Of a stretch of DNA of 64,000 nt, positions 26,663-36,385 are shown in pieces (positions within the stretch are counted from its first letter, which is position 1; every line of letters begins with the position of its first letter). Source of the DNA: Hyphomicrobiaceae bacterium (lineage in GTDB: Bacteria > Pseudomonadota > Alphaproteobacteria > Rhizobiales > Hyphomicrobiaceae); contig JAGRKV010000017.1 in NCBI GenBank assembly GCA_020442165.1, forward strand, positions 62,001 through 126,000. Direction: 5' to 3'. The position numbers and the translations under genes are program-made. The notes under the pieces are model-generated. The model was not told where the DNA came from. It did no database searches and saw nothing but the letters and a program-made list of their open reading frames with translations.

Positions 26663-28528
26663 GTGAGCAAACCCGATACGAGGGCGTCCATGCAAAAGGG
26701 CCATGAGGTCATGGCGGGCGCGGGAAGCCCGAAACATGCCAACATGGGGCAAGGGAAGCGCAGGCGGAAAGGTTTTGACGCCAACTCACGTATCCTGCTT
26801 CGCCGCTTCCTGGATACCTGGGTCTGGCCGCGCTGGCGCAGCTTGCTGTTTGCCCTGGCATTAACGGCATGCCTCGCAGCCGTGACAGGCGCCTATCCGC
26901 TCATCATCAAGACGTCGTTCGATACACTGCTCAAGGGCAACACTGAGATGCTGCCCTATGTGCTCGGCGCCATCATCATCGTCACGATGTTGCGCAGCCT
27001 GCTGCTCTATTTCCACGCTGTCACGTCGAGCCGCATCGTGCTGCGCATTGCGACAGATCTCCAGACACACACATTCTCGCATCTCATGCACGCCGACTTC
27101 GCACGGCTTTCGCGGGAGACGCCGGGGCGCATGCTTTCGCGTCTGACGAACGGTGTGTCTTTCATCGAGCAGGGCCTTTCGGCCAGCCTCAACACCGCTG
27201 TTCGTGACTCGCTTTCGATCGTCGTCCTGATCGGCACCATGCTCTATCTCGATTGGGCGATGTCGCTGATCGTGCTTGGAATTTACCCACTTGCGGCCGC
27301 GCCGATCCTGATAATTTCCCAACGGCTACGCAAGGTTGCCAAGAGGACCCAGCAAGAGCTGGGGCAGATGACATCCGAGCTGGCTGAAAAGCTTGCCGGC
27401 GCGCGGCTCATCAAGGCCTTCCGGCTGGAAGATTATGCCGCCAAGCGCGTCAACGGCGCTTTTGAGGAAGTTTTTCGCCTGAAGATGAAGGCGATCCGCA
27501 ACCGCGCCCGCCTCGATCCCATTCTGGAGGCATTGGGCGGCCTAGCCGTTGCCGGCGTCATCGCGTTCGCCTACTGGCGAATCACCAGCGGCATTTCGAC
27601 GGTTGGCGACTTCATGGGATTCGTGACGGCGCTGCTGATGGCGTCGCAGCCGATCAGGGCGATCGGCAATCTGGCTGGCAAAGTTCAGGAAGCCCTTTCC
27701 GCCATCGAGAACCTGTACGCCACGCTGGATGAGAAGCCGCTGGTGGTCGACAAGCCTGGCGCGAGGGCACTGCAGGTCTCCCACGGCGACATCCGCTTCG
27801 ACGATGTTTCATTTTCCTACGGGGAAGGCACGCTCGAAAGTGCTGTGCGGAATGTCAGCCTCGACATGCCCGGCGGCAGCACCGTTGCGTTTGTCGGCCG
27901 TTCGGGTGCTGGCAAATCGACACTCATCAATCTGGTGCCCCGTCTGTTCGACGTCAGCAGCGGGCGCATTTCGATAGACGGCCAGCCCATCGACGAGGTG
28001 ACAATCGCATCGCTGCGTGATGCCATCGCAATCGTCAGCCAGGACGTGACGCTGTTCGATGAAACGATACGCGCCAATATCGCGCTCGGCCGGCTCGGCG
28101 CCAGCGAAGACGAGATTGTCGCGGCTGCGAAGGCCGCCGCCGCACACGAGTTCATTCTCGCCCAGCCCGACGGTTATGACACTCAGATCGGAGATCGCGG
28201 ACTGCGGCTTTCAGGCGGACAGCGCCAACGCCTTGCTCTTGCCCGCGCCATTCTGAAGAACGCGCCGATCCTGCTGCTCGACGAGGCGACGAGTGCACTC
28301 GACACGCATTCAGAAAAGCTGGTTCACGATGCCCTTGAGCGGTTCACCGAAGGCCGCACGACACTCGTGATCGCGCATCGTCTGTCCACCGTGAAGAACG
28401 CCGACCTCATCTGCGTGATGGAAGACGGGCGGCTGGTCGAGACGGGCACCCATGGCACGCTGATCGCCGAGGGCGGCATCTACTCTGAACTTGTGCGTTC
28501 GCAATTGCTCGATGACAGCAAGACCTAG
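26663..28528 (+). CDS. msbA: MsbA-type lipid A/phospholipid flippase ABC transporter
   Basis: A 621-residue half-transporter. Six membrane helices lie in residues about 55-340, followed by an ATPase domain with Walker A GRSGAGKST (around residue 412), signature LSGGQRQR (around 515) and Walker B ILLLDEATSALD (around 535), then the H-loop IAHRLSTV. It starts at GTG 26663, with GGAGG four bases upstream. The N-terminus has about 45 extra polar residues. Its place in a DUF4170-msbA-phosphatase-waaA-lpxK block makes export of lipid A core across the inner membrane the best call. Other exporters of this fold cannot be fully excluded. Confidence 0.9.
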   Translation: MSKPDTRASMQKGHEVMAGAGSPKHANMGQGKRRRKGFDANSRILLRRFLDTWVWPRWRSLLFALALTACLAAVTGAYPLIIKTSFDTLLKGNTEMLPYVLGAIIIVTMLRSLLLYFHAVTSSRIVLRIATDLQTHTFSHLMHADFARLSRETPGRMLSRLTNGVSFIEQGLSASLNTAVRDSLSIVVLIGTMLYLDWAMSLIVLGIYPLAAAPILIISQRLRKVAKRTQQELGQMTSELAEKLAGARLIKAFRLEDYAAKRVNGAFEEVFRLKMKAIRNRARLDPILEALGGLAVAGVIAFAYWRITSGISTVGDFMGFVTALLMASQPIRAIGNLAGKVQEALSAIENLYATLDEKPLVVDKPGARALQVSHGDIRFDDVSFSYGEGTLESAVRNVSLDMPGGSTVAFVGRSGAGKSTLINLVPRLFDVSSGRISIDGQPIDEVTIASLRDAIAIVSQDVTLFDETIRANIALGRLGASEDEIVAAAKAAAAHEFILAQPDGYDTQIGDRGLRLSGGQRQRLALARAILKNAPILLLDEATSALDTHSEKLVHDALERFTEGRTTLVIAHRLSTVKNADLICVMEDGRLVETGTHGTLIAEGGIYSELVRSQLLDDSKT

Positions 28529-28566
28529 ATCGTTTCAGGCTTCGTACTGAAACGATCCAGTTTTTT
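28528..28566 (+). terminator. Rho-independent terminator after msbA
   Basis: A perfect 11-bp stem, GATCGTTTCAG (28528-28538) with CTGAAACGATC (28547-28557), 8-base loop, then CAG and six Ts (28561-28566). The stem starts on the last base of the msbA stop codon. Its 3' half and tail belong to a short repeat also seen at 53703. Confidence 0.85.
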
Positions 28567-28588
28567 CGCCCACGCAGTTATTACTCGC
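28552..28588 (+). repeat. Second dispersed repeat, copy D (ACGATCCAG core)
   Basis: The stretch ACGATCCAG, a T-rich segment, CGCCCACGCAG and then TTATTACTCGC recurs with changes at 53703-53740. This copy spans the whole gap between msbA and the convergent phosphatase gene and contains the latter's stop codon (28581-28583). Confidence 0.5.
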
Positions 28589-29318
28589 GATGCAGGATCG
28601 AATTGACGAGGCGGTTGGCCCAACCCTTGGCCTGGAAGCTGCGTTTGACCTCATCTGGATTGTACGCCGTGCGCATCCATTCCAGGAACGCGACGGGCCG
28701 GACCGCATTTTCCTCCAGATAGCGCTCGAAAAAGTAGTCGAGCACACCGGTATCGGCCTGGCGGATATGGCCGTACTTCAGCGAAAGCTGCTTGACGGCT
28801 GACTGCATCGGCTGGCCTTCGCGGAAATGCATGAACAGGACGCTCATGAGGCCGGCCCTGTCCGCTCCTGATTTGCAGTGGAACAGGATCGGGTATTCGA
28901 CTTTATCGAGGATCTCCAGCGCCCCCGTCACCTCCTTGATGGTGGGTGCCGCGCGGGAACGGAGCTGGTAATCGACGAGGGCTATGCCATGCTCCTCGCA
29001 GGCCGCCCGCTCCAGCGCATAACTTGAACAATCGCGCGGGCCGCGCAGGTTGATGATGGTGCGGATGCCCTGTGCAGCCATTTTCCGGATGTCGCCGGGG
29101 GCCGGCTGGGCCGAACGCCAGGCATCCTTGGCAAGCTGGTGCTTGTTGAGATACAGTAGCCGGAATAATCCGTGATCGCTCAGGATCAGTTCCAGGTATG
29201 CTGCCGGGCGGCCAAAATGCGTTCGCGCCCACGATGGGGCATTATCGATCAGCGAACGTCGCAACCTTGACGTTCGGCGCCGCACGGCGCGGCGCGCTCG
29301 GTTCAAGAGCGTTGCCAT
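28581..29318 (-). CDS. Tyrosine/dual-specificity phosphatase homologue (CtpA-like)
   Basis: A 245-residue cysteine phosphatase. The active-site loop HCKSGADRAG lies around residues 147-156, and the general acid is probably in the loop before it (around LVDYQLRSRAAP). GIRTIINLRGPRD and GHIRQADTGVLDYFFERY are further family features. Similar genes sit in lipid A loci of alphaproteobacteria, and the Caulobacter homologue CtpA is needed for envelope integrity and is linked to lipid A phosphate removal. The context (msbA, waaA, lpxK) supports a lipid A role, but that is inference; a protein phosphatase is equally compatible with the motif. An arginine-rich N-terminus of about 20 residues precedes the domain. 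Confidence 0.85.
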   Translation of the reverse strand: MATLLNRARRAVRRRTSRLRRSLIDNAPSWARTHFGRPAAYLELILSDHGLFRLLYLNKHQLAKDAWRSAQPAPGDIRKMAAQGIRTIINLRGPRDCSSYALERAACEEHGIALVDYQLRSRAAPTIKEVTGALEILDKVEYPILFHCKSGADRAGLMSVLFMHFREGQPMQSAVKQLSLKYGHIRQADTGVLDYFFERYLEENAVRPVAFLEWMRTAYNPDEVKRSFQAKGWANRLVNSILHRE

Positions 29319-29516
29319 CGAGCCCTAATCCAACCGACCCCCATTCAGCCGGAAATGTGCAACAGTCTACAAACACAGCAGCCGTCCACCGCTACTGGCG
29401 CCTAGCACACTTGCGAGAATTGCTTTCGCTAATTAAGCGCTATAGGAACCTTCCGCAAGGCATTCTGCGGCCTACTCCACGCTCCCCCTTTCGGAAAGCC
29501 GGGGCCCCTGAGCGGC

Positions 29517-31547
29517 ATGGCAACATCATCCGGTAAGTCACTGAGGCTACAAAGCGCTGCGGGGCGCAGCATTGCTGCGTTGATACGCTATGTGGAGCGT
29601 ACTTCGCGCAAGGTTTACGAGCCTGCCGACCTCACCGAACGCATGCTGGCTGAGCATCCCGCCATTTTTGCGTTCTGGCACGGGCAGTTCATGATGGTCT
29701 CCACACTGAACGCCCATGGCGCGCAGGTCGCTGCGATGGTCGCCCGGCATGGCGACGCGGAATTGATCGGCTCGGCACTCGACCGGCTGGGTGTCACGCT
29801 GATCCGTGGCGCCGGGGCCGGTGGCCGCCGCAAGGATCGCGGCGGAGCGCAGGCGTTGCGAGCGGCGATGCGTGCTCTTGAGGATGGGTACTCGATCTGC
29901 ATGACGGCTGACGTCCCTCCCGGGCCGGCGCGTCGCGTCGGCGAGGGCGTCATCACGCTGGCGCGCCTCTCAGGGCGGCCGATCATTCCGCTGGCCGTCG
30001 CCAGCTCCCGGTTCCTGGCTCTGGACACCTGGAGCCGCATGACCATCAACCTGCCGCACTCGGTGCTGGCATCGGTCGGCGGGGAGCCCGTGCATGTGCC
30101 GCGCGATGCCTCACCCGAAATGCTCGAAAGCCTGCGTGCCGGGCTCGAACAATCACTCAAGCAGGCCACGCGGCGCGCCTATGAATTGGCAGGCGCCGAC
30201 GTTAACCGGGCGACCCCGCTCAGCGCGTTGGATGCCGACGCACCTGCTGCTGCACCGGGCACCCGGTTGAAGATCTACCGCGCGTTGACGCGAACGCTCC
30301 AACCCATTGTGCCTGCCTGGCTTGCCTACAGGGCACGGCGCGGCAAGGAGGACCGGCAGCGGCGCGACGAGCGATATGGCATTGCCTCGGCGGCGCGGCC
30401 AACGGGCCAGCTCGTTTGGCTGCATGCTGCAAGCGTCGGGGAAACCAATGCCGCACTGCCGCTCATCAACTCCTTGAGCGAGGCGCGGGCAGATCTGTCA
30501 TTCCTGCTGACAACGGGCACGCTGACATCGGCCAATCTTGCGGCGGCGCGCATTGGCCCGCGCGGCATACACCAGTTCGTCCCGCTCGATTCGCCGCGCT
30601 ATGCTCAGCGTTTTCTCGATCACTGGCGACCTGACGCAGCACTCTTCATCGAATCTGAGATCTGGCCCAACCTCATCATCGAGACGGCCAAACGATCGAT
30701 CCCGATTGGGCTCGTCAACGCGCGCATGTCGCATCGCAGTTTCAAGCGCTGGCGCCGCAGCCGGGGCATGTCTGCGCCACTTTTCAGCCGGTTGTCCCTG
30801 GTGCTGGCGCAGAACGAGCGGCTGGCGCGGATGTTCTCGCTGCTCGGCGCGCGCAATGTACGGGTCAGCGGCAATCTGAAGATCGATTCCCCGCCGCCGC
30901 CCGTCAACGCGCTGGAGCTTGAGCGGCTGAGCGGCGCCGTTGGCAATAGGCCGCTGCTGCTCGCGGCAAGCACGCACCCGGGCGAAGATGAAGTGATTGC
31001 GGCGGCACACAAGATCATTGCCGCGCAACATCCCGAACTGTTGACGATCATCGTGCCGCGCCATCCCGAGAGGGGGGCATCGGTGGCGGAGATGCTGAAG
31101 GCTGAGGGTCTCGCGTCGAGCCGCCGTTCGCTGGGAGCGCTGCCGGATACTGCCGATGATGTCTACATCGCCGACACGATCGGGGAATTGGGTACGTTCT
31201 ATGCCCTGTCGCGCTTGGCGCTTATCGGCGGCTCACTGGTGCGGCACGGCGGCCAGAACCCAATCGAGGCCGTGCGCCATACCTGCGCCGTGCTGACAGG
31301 CCCGCACGTCCATAACTTCACCGACAGCTATGCCGCGCTGCGCGCCAAGGCTGGCGTTCGCGAGGTGAAGGATGCCGAGAGCCTGGCGGCAACGGCCATT
31401 GAACTTTTCAACGACCGCCAGGCAATTGAACGCATGAATGCAGGGGCAAAGGAAGCGCTCGATGCATTGAGCGGTGCGCTCGACCTTTCCACCCAAGCGA
31501 TCCTCGGCATGCTACCGAAGCCCGACGAGCTGCGCCGTGCCTCTTGA
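29517..31547 (+). CDS. waaA: Fused DUF374 acyltransferase-like protein and Kdo transferase WaaA
   Basis: A 676-residue protein with two domains that are usually separate genes. Residues about 1-225 are a DUF374 lysophospholipid-acyltransferase-like domain: FWHGQ (53-57), RHGDAELIG, GGAQALRAAMRAL and ADVPPGPARR (131-140). Residues about 248-670 are WaaA (KdtA), the GT-B enzyme that adds Kdo to lipid A: RRGKEDRQRRDERYG, LHAASVGE (catalytic Glu 308), ESEIWPN, NARMSHRSF, SGNLKID, GGSLVRHGGQNPIEA. The linker (226-248) is Ala/Pro-rich. The frame runs through without a stop, and I see no separate start for waaA with a ribosome site. lpxK overlaps the 3' end. Confidence 0.9.
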   Translation: MATSSGKSLRLQSAAGRSIAALIRYVERTSRKVYEPADLTERMLAEHPAIFAFWHGQFMMVSTLNAHGAQVAAMVARHGDAELIGSALDRLGVTLIRGAGAGGRRKDRGGAQALRAAMRALEDGYSICMTADVPPGPARRVGEGVITLARLSGRPIIPLAVASSRFLALDTWSRMTINLPHSVLASVGGEPVHVPRDASPEMLESLRAGLEQSLKQATRRAYELAGADVNRATPLSALDADAPAAAPGTRLKIYRALTRTLQPIVPAWLAYRARRGKEDRQRRDERYGIASAARPTGQLVWLHAASVGETNAALPLINSLSEARADLSFLLTTGTLTSANLAAARIGPRGIHQFVPLDSPRYAQRFLDHWRPDAALFIESEIWPNLIIETAKRSIPIGLVNARMSHRSFKRWRRSRGMSAPLFSRLSLVLAQNERLARMFSLLGARNVRVSGNLKIDSPPPPVNALELERLSGAVGNRPLLLAASTHPGEDEVIAAAHKIIAAQHPELLTIIVPRHPERGASVAEMLKAEGLASSRRSLGALPDTADDVYIADTIGELGTFYALSRLALIGGSLVRHGGQNPIEAVRHTCAVLTGPHVHNFTDSYAALRAKAGVREVKDAESLAATAIELFNDRQAIERMNAGAKEALDALSGALDLSTQAILGMLPKPDELRRAS

Positions 31548-32622
31548 GGAACCCGCGTGGTGGTATGGCCCCGCAGACAGCATGGTCGTGCGGCTATTGT
31601 CGCCAGTCGCTCGGTTCTATGGCTGGCGTGCGGCGGCACGGCTCACCAGTCGCCAGCCTTACCGTTCTCGCCTGCCTGTCATCTGCGCCGGCAACTTTAC
31701 GGCTGGAGGCACCGGCAAGACGCCGTTGACGCTACACATCCTTCAGCGGCTTGCCAGTATGGGAGAAACACCCGCCGTGCTGACACGGGGGTACGGCGGT
31801 AAATTGCGCGGCCCGCACTGGATTGATGCTGAACACGATACCGCCAAAGACGTTGGCGACGAGCCGCTGCTGCTTGCCCGCATCGTGCCGACACTCATCG
31901 CGCGGGACCGGCGTGCAGGTGCCATCGCGATCGAGACCAGCCGTCCGAACACGACCGTGATCGTGATGGACGACGGCCTGCAGAACCCGCGCCTTGCGAA
32001 AGATCTGACCATTGCGGTGGTCGACGCACGCCGTGGCATCGGCAACGGGCATGTCATTCCTGCCGGACCGTTGCGCGCGCCGCTGGGCGAGCAGCTTGCA
32101 CGGACAGACGCGATCCTCGTCAACGTCCCACCTGGCTTGCACGGCACTTCTGTCGATGCAGCGGAAACGGCAGCAGATGCAAAAGCGGCGCGGCTTCATG
32201 ACAGGCTGCGCCACGACTTCCCCGGCCCGGTTCTTGCCGCTCACGTGAGTGCCGTGGGCGACCTGGGCTGGCTCGCAGAACGTCCCGTGGTGGCATTTGC
32301 TGGCATCGCCAATCCAAAGCGGTTTTTCAGCCTTATCGAACAGGCTGGTGGGCAGATTGCCGAACGTGTCGCGTTCAAGGATCACCACCCCTTCACCGAC
32401 GCGGATGCGGAACGCCTTCTTGCCCGCGCTCGTGCGCTGTCGGCAACGCTCGTCACGACGGAAAAGGATCGCGCGCGCCTTGCCGGCATGGGCGGAGCGG
32501 CGGGTGAGCTTCTCGCTGCTTCACACACGATTGCGATCGCGCTCCAGCTCAATGGCGATGATGGGCAACGGCTTGATGAGATGCTGCGCGCGGCGCTGGC
32601 AACCGGCGGCTATCGCGACTAG
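31537..32622 (+). CDS. lpxK: Tetraacyldisaccharide 4'-kinase LpxK
   Basis: A 361-residue membrane-associated P-loop kinase that phosphorylates the 4' position of the lipid A disaccharide. The P-loop is in GNFTAGGTGKTP (residues 52-63), with TRGYGGKLRGP, DVGDEPLLLAR, MDDGLQNP and DHHPFTDADAERL following. I chose GTG 31537, which overlaps the end of waaA by 11 bases, since the family's N-terminus (EEPAWWYGP.. LLSPVARFYG) begins there. The stop codon is shared with the first bases of repeat copy B. Confidence 0.94.
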   Translation: MPLEEPAWWYGPADSMVVRLLSPVARFYGWRAAARLTSRQPYRSRLPVICAGNFTAGGTGKTPLTLHILQRLASMGETPAVLTRGYGGKLRGPHWIDAEHDTAKDVGDEPLLLARIVPTLIARDRRAGAIAIETSRPNTTVIVMDDGLQNPRLAKDLTIAVVDARRGIGNGHVIPAGPLRAPLGEQLARTDAILVNVPPGLHGTSVDAAETAADAKAARLHDRLRHDFPGPVLAAHVSAVGDLGWLAERPVVAFAGIANPKRFFSLIEQAGGQIAERVAFKDHHPFTDADAERLLARARALSATLVTTEKDRARLAGMGGAAGELLAASHTIAIALQLNGDDGQRLDEMLRAALATGGYRD

Positions 32623-32723
32623 AGCGCGTTCACTTTTAATAGACCTGGGAACACGTTCTATCTCTTTGTCTTGAGCATGTTTTTCACGCTGAACCGCCAC
32701 ACACTTCAGCTAAGCATGCTCTA
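32621..32723 (+). repeat. Dispersed double-hairpin repeat, copy B
   Basis: Hairpin 1 pairs AGAGCGCGTTC (32621-32631) with GAACACGTTCT (32649-32659), one mismatch. Hairpin 2 pairs GAGCATGTT (32673-32681) with the segment AAGCATGCTC (32712-32721). The inner loop sequence is shared with copies A and C. The repeat begins inside the lpxK stop codon (TAG, 32620-32622) and fills the gap to convergent DUF2093. Confidence 0.9.
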
Positions 32724-32748
32724 ATTCGGCCCGGGTTAGGAACGCGGA

Positions 32749-32982
32749 TTACACCGCCCCGCCGCGCTGGCGCTGTTCCTGATAACGGCGGAACGAAATC
32801 TCAGCGGTTGCATAAGCTTCCTGAAGGGGCACGCTCCAATAGCGCAATTCCGAAAGCGGAATCATTTGGCCCGTGACAGCACAACGCACGAAATCGCCCT
32901 GCTCGACGATCTGGAACTCGCCGTCAAGGTAGCGAACCTTGGCTTCACCTTTCAGGCCAAAAATCTTGTCGAAGCGGTTCAT
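32749..32982 (-). CDS. DUF2093 small protein
   Basis: A 77-residue protein: EAKVRYLDGEFQIV, GDFVRCAVTGQMIPL and LRYWSVPLQEAYATAEIS match DUF2093 along the whole length. The family is small, of unknown function, and typical of Hyphomicrobiales, where it commonly lies between lpxK and mutL or xseA. The CAVTG segment hints at a single structural cysteine, not a zinc finger. Confidence 0.9.
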   Translation of the reverse strand: MNRFDKIFGLKGEAKVRYLDGEFQIVEQGDFVRCAVTGQMIPLSELRYWSVPLQEAYATAEISFRRYQEQRQRGGAV

Positions 32983-33130
32983 CGCGTGCTTGCGTCCTGA
33001 TTGCCCCTGGAGGAGTTAGCGCAATGCGGGTCTTGCGGCAAATAAAAGCCGAAGATTCAACCTTGCTGCTTGGATCTATTTTGCAGTGCGGAAAGATCAG
33101 CACTCGACATGGAGCTTGCTGGAGCGCCGT

Positions 33131-34834
33131 TCAAAATAGTGACCCCTGGCCTGTGTCCCGATGCCGCCGCGCCGGACGTCCAGTTGTATTAACCGCTTGC
33201 TGACCAGCCTCGCTCTCCGCCTGCTGCGCGGTATCCGGCTGGGCGCTACCAGTGTGCCGTGGCGTGCCCTGTGTTTCGGTGCCTGGAGATCGTTCTGGTG
33301 TCCCCGAATGGCGTTTGCCGTCGCCATCCATATCGGCATGCGCGGCAATTGTTCCATCTGAGAATTCGATGGCGAGCGCCTGTCCCGCCACTATGCCAGC
33401 GCTGCGCCGGAGCATCGCACCATGCTCGTTGCGCACCAGGGCGAAACCCCGGTCTAGGACGCTCTGGTAACTCAGGCTCTGCGCCAGCTTCGCCAGTCCA
33501 TCGAGGCGGCTGCGCTCGGTTGCAACTGATGCTCCCAGCGCGCGGGATGCCCGCATCTGCAGGCCCTGCAATCGCTCATGGCCCAGACCGATGCGGCGAA
33601 CGATGGTGTGCGCGGAGATCTGTGCGCCCATCCTTTCAAAGCGCGTGCGGCGGTGCGCCGTCGTGCGTGCCAATCCATCGGCGGCGCGTCGGCCCAGGAC
33701 TTCGAGCCGGTCGCTTGCCCGCTCGATGCGCAGCGCCACCAATCTTGGCGCGAGGCGGCTGGCAATGCGTGCATGTCGCAGGTTATGGGCGCGAGTGTTG
33801 GCAATGAGCGCACGGCCAAGTCGGCGCTCCACGGCATCGAAACGCTGGCGCGGCAAGGCGAGCAGATCCTCGCGCCGAGGCAGACCACGCGCAGCCGCCC
33901 GCCAGTGGGCGCGCATGCCTTCGATGAGGCGGCGAAGAGCAATGTCGTGGCGCAAACCCAATTTCTGGGTCTGCTCCGCCAGATCAGAATATTTTGGCAC
34001 CGCCCATTCGGCGGCCTTGGTGGGCGTTGGCGCGCGCGCGTCGGCGACAAGATCGATGAGCGTCCAGTCGGTCTCGTGGCCAACTGCGGAGATGAGCGGG
34101 ATGCCGCTTTCAGCAGCGGCGCGGACGACAATTTCTTCGTTGAAGCTCCACAAGTCCTCCAGGCTGCCGCCACCGCGCGCCACGATCAGCACGTCGGGGC
34201 GCGGAACCGGACCGCCTGGTGCGATGGCGTTGAAGCCGCGAATGCCGGCTGCGACCTCTGCGGCGCTGCCCTCGCCCTGGACGCGCGCGGGCCACACGAT
34301 GACGCGGGTGGGAAAGCGCTCGGTGAAACCCGCCAGCATGTCGCGTATCACCGCGCCTGTCGGCGATGTGATGATGCCAACGACGCGCGGCAGGAAGGGC
34401 AGTTCGCGCTTCCTGTCCTCGTCGAACAATCCCTCTGCGGCGAACTTGCGCTTGCGCTCTTCCAACAGGGCCATCAGCGCGCCGACACCCGCCGGCTCCA
34501 GCCGCTCGATGACGATCTGGTACTTGGACGAATTGGGATAGGTCGTCACCTTGCCCTCGGCGACAACCTCCATGCCCTCTTCCGGCTTGACGCGCAGCCT
34601 GGAGAAAACGCCACGCCAGATCACGGCCTCGATCTTTGATTTCTCGTCCTTCAGCGCGAAATAGGCATGGCCTGATGCGTGAGGGCCGCGATAACCGGAA
34701 ATCTCGCCACGCAGGCGAACGTGCCCGAAACCGTCCTCCACCGCACGCTTGATGGCGCCAGACAGCTCGGAGACCGAATACTCGGGCGTGTTCTGGCGCG
34801 GTGTTTCGCGGTCGGGGTCGATATCTGTGGGCAT
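33131..34834 (-). CDS. xseA: Exodeoxyribonuclease VII large subunit
   Basis: A 567-residue protein. The N-terminal OB-fold ([42 protein letters not shown]) binds single-stranded DNA, and the catalytic core holds [48 protein letters not shown] and [19 protein letters not shown] long helical region follows. The C-terminal 70 residues are a polar Gly/Thr/Gln/Arg-rich extension with no counterpart in short homologues. The small subunit gene xseB is not in the window. Confidence 0.94.
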   Translation of the reverse strand: MPTDIDPDRETPRQNTPEYSVSELSGAIKRAVEDGFGHVRLRGEISGYRGPHASGHAYFALKDEKSKIEAVIWRGVFSRLRVKPEEGMEVVAEGKVTTYPNSSKYQIVIERLEPAGVGALMALLEERKRKFAAEGLFDEDRKRELPFLPRVVGIITSPTGAVIRDMLAGFTERFPTRVIVWPARVQGEGSAAEVAAGIRGFNAIAPGGPVPRPDVLIVARGGGSLEDLWSFNEEIVVRAAAESGIPLISAVGHETDWTLIDLVADARAPTPTKAAEWAVPKYSDLAEQTQKLGLRHDIALRRLIEGMRAHWRAAARGLPRREDLLALPRQRFDAVERRLGRALIANTRAHNLRHARIASRLAPRLVALRIERASDRLEVLGRRAADGLARTTAHRRTRFERMGAQISAHTIVRRIGLGHERLQGLQMRASRALGASVATERSRLDGLAKLAQSLSYQSVLDRGFALVRNEHGAMLRRSAGIVAGQALAIEFSDGTIAAHADMDGDGKRHSGTPERSPGTETQGTPRHTGSAQPDTAQQAESEAGQQAVNTTGRPARRHRDTGQGSLF

Positions 34835-34936
34835 CCCAGCTCCAGGTTTTGCGCGGGCAACAACAATGATACATCACCAAGTCATGCAAAGGCGCCGTGC
34901 AGGGGCCTCATCAACGGGATTTTTGCGAGCGTTTCC

Positions 34937-36223
34937 ATGAACATTTTGATCGTCGGCTCGGGTGGACGCGAACATGCGCTGGCATGGCGGATAGCCCAGA
35001 GCCCGCTGTGCGAGCGGATCTATGCAGCGCCTGGAAACGCCGGCATCGCGACGGTGGCAGAATGTATCGGCGTGGATGTGGCGGACCATGGCGCCGTGAT
35101 CGCGTTCTGCCGTGCACATGACATCGGCCTTGTCGTTATCGGACCGGAAGCACCGCTGGTCGCTGGGCTTGCGGACGATCTCGCGGCGGCGGGTATTAGG
35201 CATTTCGGCCCGTCAAGGCTTGCCGCGCAACTTGAGGGCTCGAAGGGCTTCACCAAGGATCTCTGCGCTGAATTCAACATTCCAACCGGCGCCTATGGCC
35301 GCTTCACCGACGCCGCGTCGGCAAAGGCCTATCTTGAAGGCAGGTCGATGCCGATCGTCGTCAAGGCCGATGGACTGGCGGCGGGCAAAGGCGTCGTCAT
35401 CGCCAACACGGCGGGCGAGGCGGCGGCGGCGGTCGACGCCTGCTTCGATGGCGCGTTTGGCGCGGCGGGATCTGAGGTGGTGATCGAAGATTATCTCGAT
35501 GGCGAGGAGGCGAGCTTTTTCGCGCTGTGCGATGGCAAGACGGCGATTGCGTTCGGCGCCGCGCAGGACCACAAGCGGGTCGGCGACGGCGATACCGGAC
35601 CCAACACCGGTGGCATGGGTGCCTATACGCCAGCACCCGTCATGACCGACGAGATGATCGCGCGGACCATGGACGAGATCATCCGGCCAACTGTTGCGGG
35701 CTTGGCCAGCCGCGGCACGCCCTTCAAGGGCGTCTTGTTCGCCGGGCTGATGATCACCGCCAAGGGACCGGAGCTCATCGAATACAATGTGCGCTTTGGC
35801 GATCCGGAGTGCCAGGTTCTGATGATGCTCTTGAAATCCGACATGCTGCCGTTGTTGCTGGCGACGGCGGACGGCACGCTTGATGCCGTCGCACTCGACT
35901 GGCACGACGGTGCGACGCTGACCGTCGTGATGGCGGCAACGGGCTATCCGGGCACGCCCGAGAAGGGCAGCGAAATCCGCGGGCTCGATGCCGCTGACGC
36001 CATCGACGGCGTTACCGTGTTTCATGCCGGCACCAAGGCAGACGGCAATCGCGTTCTCGCCAATGGCGGGCGCGTTCTGAATGTCACCGCACGCGGTGCC
36101 TCCGTGACCGAGGCGCAGGCTCGTGCTTATGCGGCGATAGATGTGATCGATTGGCCCGAGGGCTTCTGCCGGCATGACATCGGCTGGCGGGCCATTGCGC
36201 GTGAGCGCGGAGCAACAGGCTGA
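34937..36223 (+). CDS. purD: Phosphoribosylamine-glycine ligase PurD
   Basis: A 428-residue ATP-grasp enzyme of purine synthesis. [17 protein letters not shown] opens the protein; [63 protein letters not shown] and [14 protein letters not shown] are the family landmarks. The ATG at 34937 is fixed by this conserved N-terminus; the frame extends upstream without conservation. It is divergent from xseA, an arrangement common in the order. Confidence 0.95.
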   Translation: MNILIVGSGGREHALAWRIAQSPLCERIYAAPGNAGIATVAECIGVDVADHGAVIAFCRAHDIGLVVIGPEAPLVAGLADDLAAAGIRHFGPSRLAAQLEGSKGFTKDLCAEFNIPTGAYGRFTDAASAKAYLEGRSMPIVVKADGLAAGKGVVIANTAGEAAAAVDACFDGAFGAAGSEVVIEDYLDGEEASFFALCDGKTAIAFGAAQDHKRVGDGDTGPNTGGMGAYTPAPVMTDEMIARTMDEIIRPTVAGLASRGTPFKGVLFAGLMITAKGPELIEYNVRFGDPECQVLMMLLKSDMLPLLLATADGTLDAVALDWHDGATLTVVMAATGYPGTPEKGSEIRGLDAADAIDGVTVFHAGTKADGNRVLANGGRVLNVTARGASVTEAQARAYAAIDVIDWPEGFCRHDIGWRAIARERGATG

Positions 36224-36385
36224 ATAACCTAAGTTAATTGCAGTCCGATGGCCGCGGTCGCGACGGTTTGTGCCCTTCCTTTACTTGCGTGATACGTTCC
36301 CAAGTTAAAATATGCCGCAATAAAAATGGGAGGAAGGCCTGCGTCCCTCGCGGACTGGTTCCGCGTCAAGAATTGGAGCTACCCG

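Noticed and set aside
33578..34639. A long plus-strand frame (353 codons) opposite xseA
   Set aside because: Antisense shadow of a well-conserved gene, with composition typical of such shadows.
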